Of a DNA stretch of 64,000 bases, positions 24,883 through 33,733 are shown in pieces. The stretch is taken from positions 3,224,001 to 3,288,000 of the forward strand of contig NZ_CP101323.1 in the NCBI RefSeq assembly GCF_024300825.1, written 5' to 3'. Position numbers and translations under genes: made by a program. The stretch's first letter is position 1, and each line of letters opens with the position of its first letter. The notes below the pieces were generated by a model. That model did not search any database and had not been told where the DNA came from. It saw nothing but the letters and a program-made list of their open reading frames with translations. Source of the DNA: Natronomonas gomsonensis (GTDB lineage: Archaea > Halobacteriota > Halobacteria > Halobacteriales > Haloarculaceae).

Positions 24883-25536
24883 ATGTCGGCAATGGAGGAA
24901 GCCGCCGCGGTCCGGCGGGCAGCGTCCGAGTCGGTCGCGGATGTCGCCCCTGAGGAACTCCGCCGGACCATCGACGAGTACGTCGCAGATGGGTCCGTCG
25001 TCCCCGGCGTGTTGACGCTTCTGAGCGCCCGCGCCGTCACCGACGAACACCCAGAGGACCTCGTCGAACAGGCCGCCGGCGTCCAACTCATCTACGACGG
25101 ACTGCGACTCACGCGGGACCTCGCACAGGAGGACTCCTGGAACGGTGGCGACCGCGACGCCGCCAACATGGCGATTCTCGCCGCCGACGTGTTGGTCGCC
25201 CGCGGGTTTTACCTGCTCGCCCGCACCGACGCCGCCGAGGACGCCGTCGGCGTCGTCCGCGCCTTCGGCCGCGACCAGACCGTCCGCGAATCAGCGCCCC
25301 CCGACCACGCAGCCGCCCTCGATGGCAACCTCGAAACTGACGTACTCGAACTCGCCATCCGCACCGGCGTCTCGGCCTCCGGCGGCCGAACCGACGACGC
25401 CGCCGGCCTCGCCGACGATTTCGCCCCCGAGAACTCGCCGTTCGACTCCGCGGAGGCGTTTTTCGACGACGGACGACGCGACCGCCTGGCAGGCCTGTCA
25501 ATCGATAGCGGGCGGCCGCTGAATCGAAACGATTAA
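24883..25536 (+). CDS. Degenerate isoprenoid-synthase-like helical protein (DUF7114-like)
   Basis: A 217-residue all-helical-looking protein. Several stretches echo trans-isoprenyl diphosphate synthases in order: GSVVPGVLTLLSARAV (compare the GKRxRP..LL region), VEQAAGVQLIYDGLRLTRDL (the helix that normally carries DDxxD) and NMAILAADVLVARGFYLLAR (GD.LLA..F). The Asp-rich motifs themselves are missing, so prenyl transfer is unlikely. I associate it from memory with haloarchaeal DUF7114. An accessory or regulatory role in lipid synthesis is a guess. It is divergent from the enoyl-CoA hydratase gene. Confidence 0.65.
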   Translation: MSAMEEAAAVRRAASESVADVAPEELRRTIDEYVADGSVVPGVLTLLSARAVTDEHPEDLVEQAAGVQLIYDGLRLTRDLAQEDSWNGGDRDAANMAILAADVLVARGFYLLARTDAAEDAVGVVRAFGRDQTVRESAPPDHAAALDGNLETDVLELAIRTGVSASGGRTDDAAGLADDFAPENSPFDSAEAFFDDGRRDRLAGLSIDSGRPLNRND

Positions 25537-25565
25537 CGGGGCAACCCGGCTACGGAGAAGTGCCT

Positions 25566-25637
25566 GCCTGGGTAGCTTAGCGGTAAAGCGCGTCCTTGGT
25601 AAGGACGAGAGCCCGGGTTCAAATCCCGGCCTAGGCT
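25566..25637 (+). tRNA. tRNA-Thr (GGT anticodon)
   Basis: The sequence GCCTGGGTAGCTTAGCGGTA begins a cloverleaf. Acceptor GCCTGGG pairs with CCTAGGC, including one G-T pair; the anticodon stem CGTCC/GGACG encloses loop TTGGTAA with anticodon GGT; and the T-arm GCCCGGGTTCAAATCCCGG closes the fold. The discriminator is T, no CCA is encoded and there is no intron. GATTAAC about 40 bases upstream may be its TATA element. Confidence 0.95.
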
Positions 25638-25845
25638 CTTTCTGCGTTTAATCTGGTAGAAATTCGTTCGCGGCCTGCCGCTTGTGTGGCGTTGCTAATT
25701 GCGGGCTGTATCTCGGCGAACTCGTTGCTCGTCTGTACGTCGTGGAACTGCCGGGAGGGTAGGCAGTCGTTAAACGCGATTGACCGTTTTCCGAACGTGA
25801 AACTAATAGCAAACGTTTAGGTGTGGTAACGTATATCACGTGTGT
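25638..25845. other. AT-richer intergenic region before the pilB-type gene
   Basis: These 208 bases between tRNA-Thr and the secretion ATPase carry no convincing ORF. Near the right end are AAACGTTTAG and GTAACGTATATCACGTG; TATAT in the latter is within 15 bases of the ATG at 25846 and so too close to be the TATA box of that start. The ACTAATAG at about 25802, 40 bases upstream, is a possible alternative. I see nothing else of note. Confidence 0.4.
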
Positions 25846-27753
25846 ATGTGGGGTGACGACAGCGAGGGGGACTCAGAGAGTCGTACAGATGAGGATGGCT
25901 TTGAAGCGGCCTCCGATGGGGGCGTAACTGACGGTGAATCGACGGGAGAGCTATCCGTCACGCAAGCACCCAAACGGAAGCGTAGCGGACTCAGAGAGGC
26001 CTCTCGTATATTCAGGGACTACATCGACCTCCTCGTCGGTGGCGACGATTCCCTCTCCGAGGTTCCCGGAACGGGGGTCGACCGGCTTCCGATGGACGAC
26101 CCGATTCGGGACCACCCGACGCGAATCGATGTCATCGCCGACGTGGTGGATTTCTCCGATGTCACGAACGACCTCCCAATCGAGACGCCCGACCCCGACG
26201 ACCTCCGGGAGGAGTGGTTCGATTTCAGTTATCTCCGTTCCCACGAGGAAGTGGAACGCTACTGGGTCAACGAACCGTACGCGTACGTGTCGGTTCTCCG
26301 GAGCGACGCCGACGGCGAACTCCACTACCGGGTGACGGAACCGGCGCTGGGCGCCTTCGAGGAGTACATCTTAGAGGAGTTGACGCGCATCCTCCGGAAC
26401 AACCTGATGTACGAGGACCTCGGCAGCGAGGCCGAGCGCGCCTCGATGTTCGACCGGCGGGTCATCGAACTCATCGACGACCATACGGCGTCGCTGTCGC
26501 CGCTGTCGGTTCACAAACTCGCCTACTACCTCCGTCGGGACTTCGTCGGCTACGAGCGCATCGACCCGCTGCTGTCCGACGACGCGGTCGAGGACATCTC
26601 CTGTGACGGGCGGAACCTCCCCGTGTTCGTCTATCACCGGGACTACCGGGATTTGGATACGAACATCACGTTCGGCGAGTCCGAACTGCGGTCGTTCGTC
26701 ACCAGACTGGCCCAGCGAGCCGGCAAACACCTCTCGGTGTCGAACCCCCTCGTCGACGCATCGCTCCCCGATGGCTCCCGAGTGCAGTTGACCTTCGGCG
26801 GCGAAATCGCCACGCGGGGACCGAACTTCACGATTCGGCAGTTCTCGTCGGTACCGGATACGCCGGTCGACCTCATCAACTGGGGGACGTTCTCCATCGA
26901 GCAGATGGCGTATCTGTGGCTCGCCATCGAGAACAACCGTTCGTTGATGTTCGCCGGGGGGACCGGCGCCGGCAAGACCACGTCGCTGAACGCGGTGTCG
27001 TTTTTCATCCCCAAGAAGAGCAAAATCGTCTCCATCGAGGACACCCAGGAGGTGTCGCTGCCGCACGAAAACTGGGTGCAGTCGCTGACGCGGGAGTCGG
27101 CGACCGCCGACGGTTCCGGTGAGGTGACGATGTATCAACAGCTCCAGACCGCCCTCCGGCAACGGCCCGAGTACCTGTTGGTCGGTGAGATTCGGACCGA
27201 ATCCCGGGTCGCGCTCACGTTCTTCCAGGCGATGGCGACCGGACACACGGCGTACACGACGGTCCACTCCGAGTCCGTGATGGGCGTCATCAACCGACTT
27301 GAGAACGAACCGCTCAGCGTTCCGACCCAGATGATAAAGGAGCTCGATATCATCTCGATTCAAAAGCAGGTGCTGTTGGGCGACGAGCGCGTCCGGCGAA
27401 ACCAGAACATCACCGAGTTAATCAGCGGCGGCGAGGGCGACGACATCCTCGCAAACAAGGTGTTCGAGTGGAACCCCAGAGACGACAGTTACAACGAGGG
27501 CTTCGATTCGACCGTCCTCGAGGAAATCGCGGCCGACCGGGGCTGGTCGACCAAACAACTGCAGTCGGCCATCGACGGTCGAAAGCGGGTGCTGGAGTAC
27601 TTAGTGGAGAACGACATCACGTGGTGGGAGGACGTCGCTCGCGTCATCCACTCGTTCATCGAGAACGAAGAGCGGGTGTTGGAGGACATCGAAAACGGTG
27701 AACTCGAACCGGCGGGGACGCTCGAAGAGGGCGTCTCCGGGGACGGACAATGA
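25846..27753 (+). CDS. Type IV pilus / secretion ATPase (PilB/TadA-like)
   Basis: A 635-residue ATPase of the archaeal GspE/TadA family that powers assembly of type IV pili or related surface structures. After an acidic, low-complexity N-terminus (about 60 residues) there is an N-terminal domain with DPLLSDDAVEDISCDGRNLP, then the Walker A AGGTGAGKTTSLNAVSF, the Asp-box IVSIEDTQEVSLPHENW, the Walker B region PEYLLVGEIRTESRVALTFF and the His-box ATGHTAYTTVHSESV. The ATG at 25846 is preferred over the overlapping GTG at 25840; the choice changes two residues. It overlaps the membrane partner gene by ATGA at 27750-27753. No prepilin gene is adjacent. Confidence 0.92.
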   Translation: MWGDDSEGDSESRTDEDGFEAASDGGVTDGESTGELSVTQAPKRKRSGLREASRIFRDYIDLLVGGDDSLSEVPGTGVDRLPMDDPIRDHPTRIDVIADVVDFSDVTNDLPIETPDPDDLREEWFDFSYLRSHEEVERYWVNEPYAYVSVLRSDADGELHYRVTEPALGAFEEYILEELTRILRNNLMYEDLGSEAERASMFDRRVIELIDDHTASLSPLSVHKLAYYLRRDFVGYERIDPLLSDDAVEDISCDGRNLPVFVYHRDYRDLDTNITFGESELRSFVTRLAQRAGKHLSVSNPLVDASLPDGSRVQLTFGGEIATRGPNFTIRQFSSVPDTPVDLINWGTFSIEQMAYLWLAIENNRSLMFAGGTGAGKTTSLNAVSFFIPKKSKIVSIEDTQEVSLPHENWVQSLTRESATADGSGEVTMYQQLQTALRQRPEYLLVGEIRTESRVALTFFQAMATGHTAYTTVHSESVMGVINRLENEPLSVPTQMIKELDIISIQKQVLLGDERVRRNQNITELISGGEGDDILANKVFEWNPRDDSYNEGFDSTVLEEIAADRGWSTKQLQSAIDGRKRVLEYLVENDITWWEDVARVIHSFIENEERVLEDIENGELEPAGTLEEGVSGDGQ

Positions 27754-29855
27754 GCCACGACGACTCCGCAAGAGACCGTACGGAGGGGTCGGATGGGACG
27801 GCCGACGGAACCGCACTCAGCGACGGCGGAACCGAAGAGCAACTGCCAGTGCCGGAGTACGAGCGCAAGCAGTACCTCCCCACGAGCGGCCTTCCGACGG
27901 CACGACGCAAGGTGTTGGTCGAGAAGTTCGGCCCCATCCGGACGTATTTCAAAGCCCGTCCGGACGAACACTTCGGCCTCCAGCGTCGTCTCAATCAGGC
28001 CCGCCTCGGGCTTTCCTACGACGTGTACCTGACGCGAACCGTCCTGTATTCGGTCGTCGTTGGGTTGCTGTGTGCGCTGTTGGGACTCGGCTTGACGGTC
28101 GCGCTGTCGCAGTTGGGCGTTCTCGCGGGCATCGAAGCGCCCATTTCGACCTCCAGCGGGACGGTGCTGTCCGACATCGTGGTGTTCATCGCCGCCAATC
28201 GGGTGTTCTTCTTCGGGGCCACGTCCACGCTCCTGTTGATGTTCCTCGGCGCGACCGTGACGTGGATTGCCCAGTACTACTACCCCTACATTCTGGTCGA
28301 CAGTCGGCGGCGGAACATCGACGTGATGTTGCCGCACGCCATCGTCTACATGTACGCGCTCTCCTACGGTGGGATGGACTTCGTGACGGTGTTGAAGCGG
28401 ATGGCGGAGGCCGAGGACACCTACGGCGAAGTCGCCCACGAGTTCGACATGGTCGTCCGCGACGTGGAGGTCTTCGGCAACGACCTGTTCACGGCGATAC
28501 GCAACGCCCGGAACCTCACAGCCAGCGAGAACATGGAGACGTTCCTCGACGACATGCTCAGCGTCCTCGACAGCGGCGGGAACGTCACCGAGTTCCTCCG
28601 CGACGAGAGCGACAAGTACATGCAGCGAAGCCAGGAGGAACAGAAGCGGTTCCTCGAGGCGCTGGCAATGCTCAGTGAGGTGTTCATCGTCGCCTTCGTC
28701 GCCGCGCCGCTGTTTCTCATCATCACCCTCATCATGATGACGTTCCTCGGCTCTGCGGGGTTCGGCATGCTGTTCGCTATCGTGTACCTCGTGCTCCCGC
28801 TCGGAATGGTCGGGTTCATCGTCCTGGTGTCGATGCTCTCTGAACCATACCGCTCGCCGAATCACAGCGTGACCACGGATTCGGACTTCTCTTCGCCGAT
28901 CGAGTGGTTCGGCGACGACACACAGCACGCCGTCATCCGACGAATCCGACTCCGTCGTCGACTCGATACGTTCCTGTCGGCCCCGCTGAAGCCGCTGCGA
29001 CGACGGCCGGAGTTGACGCTTCTGTTCTCGGCTCCCCTCGCAGCCGCGTATCTTGGCATCGCTGCCGTCGTGTTCGGCACGCCGTCGGCCGATGGAATCC
29101 TCTCGACGCCGTTCCGGACGACGAGCCTGTTTTTGGTTGCTCCGTTTCTCGTCGTGGCGACGCCGATGTCAATCGTCCACGAGCAGAGTCGCCGACAGCG
29201 GCGCCACGTCGCGTCGCGGTTGCCCGACGCCCTTGACATCCTCGCGAGTTCGAACCAGATGGGCGTCTCGCTCGTCGAGGGGTTTGGACTGGTCGCCCGG
29301 AACGTGACGGGCCGCTTCGCCGAGGAACTCCGCCACGTCCGAAACGACATTCGCTGGAACCACGACATGCGGAGCGCGCTGTTGTCGATGGCCGACCGGA
29401 TGGCCGTCCCGCAGTTGACCAGGACCTGCAAAATTCTCGCCGAAGGGAGTCGCTCGACCGGGAACCTTCATCAGGTGTTGAAAATCGCTGCCCAGGACAC
29501 GCGACACCGCCTCCAGATGGAACGGGCCCGCGAGCAGGAACTCCAAACGTACGTCGCGGTCGTCGCCATCGGCTTCCTCGTCTACCTCGGTACCGTCGTC
29601 GTCATCGACCAGAGTTTCCTCGCGCCGGTCATCGAACGCATCGGCGAGACCGAAAGCGGTGAACTCGACCAACTCATCAACGTCGGCGCCGGCGACGTGT
29701 CGACGTACAACGCGCTGTTCCTTCACTCGGCGCTGGTGCAGGCGGTCGGAACGGGTCTCATCATCGGCGAACTCGCCGACAGCGACGTTCGAAGCGGTCT
29801 CAAGTACAGCATCGCGCTCGTCCTCGTCGCGCTGGCGGTGTTCGCGTTCGTGTAA
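27750..29855 (+). CDS. Type IV pilus / secretion membrane protein (PilC/TadC-like)
   Basis: A 701-residue membrane protein, partner of the upstream ATPase. It contains two T2SF (TadC) domains, each a cytoplasmic helical bundle followed by TM helices: the first has MLPHAIVYMYALSYGGMDFV and FLEALAMLSEVFIVAFVAAP, the second SRLPDALDILASSNQMGVSL and QTYVAVVAIGFLVYLGTVVV. This duplicated form is typical of haloarchaeal PilC proteins. The ATGA overlap with the ATPase suggests coupled translation. The pilin substrates must be encoded elsewhere. Confidence 0.92.
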   Translation: MSHDDSARDRTEGSDGTADGTALSDGGTEEQLPVPEYERKQYLPTSGLPTARRKVLVEKFGPIRTYFKARPDEHFGLQRRLNQARLGLSYDVYLTRTVLYSVVVGLLCALLGLGLTVALSQLGVLAGIEAPISTSSGTVLSDIVVFIAANRVFFFGATSTLLLMFLGATVTWIAQYYYPYILVDSRRRNIDVMLPHAIVYMYALSYGGMDFVTVLKRMAEAEDTYGEVAHEFDMVVRDVEVFGNDLFTAIRNARNLTASENMETFLDDMLSVLDSGGNVTEFLRDESDKYMQRSQEEQKRFLEALAMLSEVFIVAFVAAPLFLIITLIMMTFLGSAGFGMLFAIVYLVLPLGMVGFIVLVSMLSEPYRSPNHSVTTDSDFSSPIEWFGDDTQHAVIRRIRLRRRLDTFLSAPLKPLRRRPELTLLFSAPLAAAYLGIAAVVFGTPSADGILSTPFRTTSLFLVAPFLVVATPMSIVHEQSRRQRRHVASRLPDALDILASSNQMGVSLVEGFGLVARNVTGRFAEELRHVRNDIRWNHDMRSALLSMADRMAVPQLTRTCKILAEGSRSTGNLHQVLKIAAQDTRHRLQMERAREQELQTYVAVVAIGFLVYLGTVVVIDQSFLAPVIERIGETESGELDQLINVGAGDVSTYNALFLHSALVQAVGTGLIIGELADSDVRSGLKYSIALVLVALAVFAFV

Positions 29856-30239
29856 TCACCCCTCGCCTTCGGACGCTTCGACCTCCTCGGTCGTCCCGAC
29901 CTCCTCGAACAACAGGTACACGAACAGCACGAACAGGCCGGCTTGTACGACTTTGTCGGCGATGCCCAGAGACAGCAACGGCGCACCGTCGAGAACCCAG
30001 ACGATGCTCATCACGCTGATGTATATCGCTCCGACGAGATACAGCACGGGATTCCAGAAGTTCGTAAAGAAGACGACGAAGCCAGCGAGGAGTCCAAGCG
30101 CCAGCACCGCGAAAATGTGGTTGCCGGTCGTCGTCGCCAGCGTGAGGTGGATGGCGGCGCTGACGAACGACAGGACGACGAGGGCTGCCTTCGGGAGCGT
30201 CCACTCGACGTCTCGCAACTCGAAGCTATCGGCGGCCAT
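29856..30239 (-). CDS. Small four-helix membrane protein
   Basis: A 127-residue protein with TM segments ALVVLSFVSAAIHLTLATTT, IFAVLALGLLAGFVVFFTNF, NPVLYLVGAIYISVMSIVWV and VVQAGLFVLFVYLLFEEVGT, and an acidic tail. The FWNPVLYLVGAIY portion resembles small haloarchaeal membrane families of unknown function. It begins directly at the stop of the pilC-type gene on the opposite strand (29855/29856). The function is unknown. Confidence 0.72.
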   Translation of the reverse strand: MAADSFELRDVEWTLPKAALVVLSFVSAAIHLTLATTTGNHIFAVLALGLLAGFVVFFTNFWNPVLYLVGAIYISVMSIVWVLDGAPLLSLGIADKVVQAGLFVLFVYLLFEEVGTTEEVEASEGEG

Positions 30240-30263
30240 TGGCCCCGCTTCTTCGAGGAGTCA

Positions 30264-31523
30264 CTAAAATGGCGACGATTCATCACGGCGATGACAGGCC
30301 GCCGAACCGGCGGCCGTTTCGTGGGTCTCGGGTTCGCGACGCTCACACACCGTGGTGAACGACGTTTCCAACTGCTCCAGCGCGGCCTCCTCGTCACCGG
30401 CGAGCAGGGCGTCGAGCGCCGCCGAAAGTGCCCCTTCGGCATCGTCGTCGGGAAGTGAGACGGGAACGCCGTATCGCTCCCGGAGCACCGCCCGAAGTCG
30501 TTCGTCGTCGCCGTCATCCAGTCGGTTTCGGAGCCGTTGGATGTCGACGTCGTCTGCGGTGACGGCGAGTCGCAAGTCCAGTACTGCCCGGAACGTCTCG
30601 GCGTCGATGTCGTACTCCTCGGGCGGGATGACCACTGGACAGCGGGTGTGGAACCGACAACCGGACGGAGGGTCGGCGGGGTCCGGAACGTCGCCACCGA
30701 GCGGTTTCGTCCCGCCGCGCTCGTCGGGGTCGAGCGTCGGCACGGCATCGACCAGCGCCTGCGTGTAGGGATGCTGTGGGTCCTCGAAGACGGCGTCGAC
30801 CGGCCCCCGTTCGACGATTTCACCGAGATACATGACGGCGACACGGTCACAGAACCGACGGACTGTGCGGATGTCGTGGCTGATAAAGAGGATGGCGAGG
30901 TCGTGGCGGGCCTGCAACGTTTCGAGCAACGAGAGGATTCGCGTCTGGACGCGCTCGTCGAGGGCGCTCGTGGGTTCGTCGGCGACAAGCAGGTCGGGGT
31001 CGAAGACGAGCGCCCGTGCGAGCGCGAGGCGCTGCTTCTGCCCGCCGGAGAACTCGTGGGGGTAGCGGTCGGCCGTCTCGGGGTCGATGCCGACCCGTTC
31101 GAGGCGGTCGGCGACGAGTTCCTCGCGGCGCTCGGCGTCGCTCACGCCGTGGATGTCTATCGGCTCCGCGACGGATTCGCCGACCGGAATCCGGGGATTG
31201 AACGCCTCGTCGGGGTTCTGCAACAGCAACTGTGCGCGGCGGCGGAACCGGCTCAACTCGGCGTCGTCGAACGACCCCACCGACTCCCCGTCGAAACGGA
31301 CCTCGCCGCCGGTGGGCGAGTCGAGGTGCAGTAGCGACCGCGCGGCGGTCGATTTCCCACACCCCGACTCGCCGACGAGCGCGAGCGTCTCGCCGCGCCG
31401 CAACTCGAGGTCGATGCCGTCGACGGCCTTGACGTGGCCGACCGTCCGGCGAAGGAACCCGCGTTTGACCGGATAGTGTTTTTTCAGGTCCCGAACCGAC
31501 AACAGGGGGTCGCCGCCGCTCAC
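30264..31523 (-). CDS. Dipeptide/oligopeptide ABC transporter ATP-binding protein (DppF-like)
   Basis: A 419-residue ATPase, the second nucleotide-binding subunit of a peptide/nickel-type importer. Walker A is LVGESGCGKSTAARSLL, the signature is FSGGQKQRLALARAL, and the Walker B is [18 protein letters not shown]. The OppD/F C-terminal Cys-rich segment DPADPPSGCRFHTRCPVVIP is present, followed by an extra about 100-residue helical tail (...ALDALLAGDEEAALEQLETS) common in haloarchaeal DppF proteins. The start is GTG at 31523, chosen because it overlaps the dppD-like stop as GTGA (31520-31523). Confidence 0.93.
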   Translation of the reverse strand: MSGGDPLLSVRDLKKHYPVKRGFLRRTVGHVKAVDGIDLELRRGETLALVGESGCGKSTAARSLLHLDSPTGGEVRFDGESVGSFDDAELSRFRRRAQLLLQNPDEAFNPRIPVGESVAEPIDIHGVSDAERREELVADRLERVGIDPETADRYPHEFSGGQKQRLALARALVFDPDLLVADEPTSALDERVQTRILSLLETLQARHDLAILFISHDIRTVRRFCDRVAVMYLGEIVERGPVDAVFEDPQHPYTQALVDAVPTLDPDERGGTKPLGGDVPDPADPPSGCRFHTRCPVVIPPEEYDIDAETFRAVLDLRLAVTADDVDIQRLRNRLDDGDDERLRAVLRERYGVPVSLPDDDAEGALSAALDALLAGDEEAALEQLETSFTTVCERREPETHETAAGSAACHRRDESSPF

Positions 31524-32494
31524 GACCCTCCCCCTCCACCGAGCGTCGCGATGTCGTAGTCGGGGCCGTAGAAGACGCAGGCGACTTCGTGGCCCGCGTC
31601 GCCGTTGGCGGCGTGGAACGCAGGATAGCCGTCCGCACAGTCGGGGACTGCGTGAGGGCACTCCGACCGGAACGGACAGCCGCCGTCGGCGGGTGTCGGG
31701 CGGTCGTCGGTGCCCTCGGCGACTCCCCGAAGCGACCGGAACAGAAGCCGGGTGTAGGGGTGGGCCGGCCGGTCGAACAGCGCCCCGACGCCGCCGCGTT
31801 CCATCACGCGACCGCCGTAGAGGACGACCACTCGGTCGGCCAACTCCGCGACGACGCCGAGGTCGTGAGTGACGAGCAACACGGCGAGGTCGCGGGCAGA
31901 ACTCAACTCCCGGAGGAGTTCCAGCAGGCCAGCCTGTAGCGTCACGTCCAGCGCCGTCGTCGGTTCGTCGGCTACGAGCAGGTCCGGGTCGGCAGCCAGC
32001 GCCACGGCGATGGCGACCCGCTGTCGCATCCCTCCGGAGAGTTGGTGTGGATAGGCGTCGATGCGCTCCGCCGGGGCGGCGATACCCACGTCTTCGAGCA
32101 GCGAAATGGCGCGGGCTCTCGCCTCGCTCCGGGAGGCGTCGTCGTGGAGGCGTATCGCCTCGATTATCTGGTCGCCGACGGAGTAGACGGGGTCGAGACT
32201 CGTCCCCGGTTGCTGGAAGACGTGGGCGATTCGGCCCCCGCGGACCGACCGGAGTGTCCGGTCGTCGCAGTCGGTCAACTCCCGGCCGTCGAAGTGGACC
32301 GACCCCGCGACCGCTGCGCCGTCTGCGATTCGGGTCAGCGCCTCACAGGCGGCCGTCTTCCCCGACCCCGTCTCGCCGACGAGACAGACGACTTCGCCGC
32401 GGTCGACGGTGAAGTCGACGCCGTCGACGGCCTTGACGGTCCCCTCGTCGGTCGGAAACTCCACCCGGAGTCCCTCGACCGACAACAGCGTCAT
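31520..32494 (-). CDS. Dipeptide/oligopeptide ABC transporter ATP-binding protein (DppD-like)
   Basis: A 324-residue ATPase with Walker [20 protein letters not shown], signature [15 protein letters not shown], Walker [15 protein letters not shown] and the C-terminal Cys-containing [18 protein letters not shown] region of the OppD family. It is the middle gene of the minus-strand unit dppC-D-F, with ATGA/GTGA overlaps on both sides. It and the DppF-like protein are expected to form the ATPase heterodimer. Confidence 0.93.
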   Translation of the reverse strand: MTLLSVEGLRVEFPTDEGTVKAVDGVDFTVDRGEVVCLVGETGSGKTAACEALTRIADGAAVAGSVHFDGRELTDCDDRTLRSVRGGRIAHVFQQPGTSLDPVYSVGDQIIEAIRLHDDASRSEARARAISLLEDVGIAAPAERIDAYPHQLSGGMRQRVAIAVALAADPDLLVADEPTTALDVTLQAGLLELLRELSSARDLAVLLVTHDLGVVAELADRVVVLYGGRVMERGGVGALFDRPAHPYTRLLFRSLRGVAEGTDDRPTPADGGCPFRSECPHAVPDCADGYPAFHAANGDAGHEVACVFYGPDYDIATLGGGGGS

Positions 32495-33615
32495 CGGCCA
32501 CCTCGTGGGTCGAGGGCGTCTCTGAGCCCGTCGCCGAGTACTTTACACGAGACGGCCATCGCCGCGAGGGCGACGACCGCGGGCGGTGAAACCCACCAGT
32601 GTCGGGCAGCGACGACGGTTCGTCCCCAAGACAGCAGGTCGGGGTTCGTCAGGTCGAGAAAGGCGATAGCCGCCTCGGTCAACACGAGTATCGGGACGAG
32701 GTGGGCCGCCACCGTGACGACGGCGTTGGAGACGTTCGGTAGGTGGTGACGGCGGAGGAGATGTCCGGTGTCCGCACCGAGGTTCCGGGCGGCCAGTACG
32801 TACCCGAACTCGCGGCGTTGACGCGTTTCGCTGCGTATCAGTCTGGCGGCGCTACCCCAACTGAACAGCCCGAAGAGGACGACGAACAGCGCGAGGCTAC
32901 GACTCGAAAGGCTCACGATGAGGACGTAGACGATGATGGCGGGGACCGTCTGCTGGGCGTCGATGCCGGTCACGGCGACTTTGTCGACCCAGCCGCCGCG
33001 GTAGCCGGCGAGAAGCCCCACGACGGTAGCCAGCGGGACGACGAGCAAGGCCGCGACGAACGTGATAAGTGTCGCGATGCGAGCGCCCGCGACCGTTAGG
33101 GCGAGGATGTCTCGACCGAAGCGGTCGGTCCCGAGCGGAAACCGGAGCGAGCCGTGACATTGCCCGTCGACGACGACGCCGGCACACGAGGGAACCGCGA
33201 CGGTCGGCCGGTCGAAGAACAGCGGCGGTTGGGTGGCATACAGGAGGTTATGGGAGACCGGGCGAACGAACGGCCCGAACAATCCCACGACGACGATGGC
33301 GGTGAACACACACAGAGCGAGGACCGAACCGGTGTCGGTCCGGAACCGTCGCCAGACGCGAGCGGCGTCCTCGCGCCGTCGGAGGGTCGCGACGACGAGT
33401 GCCGCAAAGACGGGCAGGGAGAGCAAGAACAGCCACTCCAGAAACGAGACGTTCCACTGGCCGACGAGGTAGACGTGAGCGACGTAGTGGTCGTACAGAT
33501 ACAACACGAGGACGGCCGCGACACCGACGAGAAGCGTCGTGATTGCCGGCGACGGTGAGTCAAACCCGGACCGTTCGTCTGACCAATCGATTCTCGGTAA
33601 CTCTTCCGGCGGCAT
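32491..33615 (-). CDS. Dipeptide/oligopeptide ABC transporter permease (DppC-like)
   Basis: A 374-residue permease with an unusually long N-terminal part: two TM helices (TTLLVGVAAVLVLYLYDHYV and FLEWLFLLSLPVFAALVVAT) precede the standard DppC core. The core has PLGTDRFGRDILALTVAGAR and the EAA-type loop LAARNLGADTGHLLRRHHLP. The ATG at 33615 is preferred over the TTG at 33630. It heads the dppC-D-F transcript and is divergent from the dppB-like gene. Confidence 0.9.
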   Translation of the reverse strand: MPPEELPRIDWSDERSGFDSPSPAITTLLVGVAAVLVLYLYDHYVAHVYLVGQWNVSFLEWLFLLSLPVFAALVVATLRRREDAARVWRRFRTDTGSVLALCVFTAIVVVGLFGPFVRPVSHNLLYATQPPLFFDRPTVAVPSCAGVVVDGQCHGSLRFPLGTDRFGRDILALTVAGARIATLITFVAALLVVPLATVVGLLAGYRGGWVDKVAVTGIDAQQTVPAIIVYVLIVSLSSRSLALFVVLFGLFSWGSAARLIRSETRQRREFGYVLAARNLGADTGHLLRRHHLPNVSNAVVTVAAHLVPILVLTEAAIAFLDLTNPDLLSWGRTVVAARHWWVSPPAVVALAAMAVSCKVLGDGLRDALDPRGGR

Positions 33616-33652
33616 GGAGGGCAGGGACAACGGAAATGTCCGATGCCATTTG

Positions 33653-33665
33653 ATAAAACTTTATG
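33653..33665. promoter_or_regulatory. Back-to-back TATA boxes of the divergent dpp units
   Basis: On the minus strand GTTTTATC (33653-33660) lies about 38-45 bases before the dppC-like start at 33615. On the plus strand ACTTTATG (33658-33665) lies about 70 bases before the dppB-like start at 33734. The boxes overlap by three bases, so binding of transcription factors to one would exclude the other. The plus-strand transcript would have a leader of about 45 bases. Confidence 0.45.
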
Positions 33666-33733
33666 TTCTGAGGGAAGTTGCCACGCCACATGCCCTCCCG
33701 GCAACGAATCACCCGCCGACCGGTGAGAGTCCC

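Noticed and set aside
25840-25845. GTG at 25840 as the start of the pilB-type gene
   Set aside because: It adds two residues only; the ATG at 25846 is the more likely start. The choice has no effect on function.
27489-28928. A 479-codon minus-strand ORF opposite the pilC-type gene
   Set aside because: Composition artefact (His/Arg/Glu-rich) over a clear T2SF protein.
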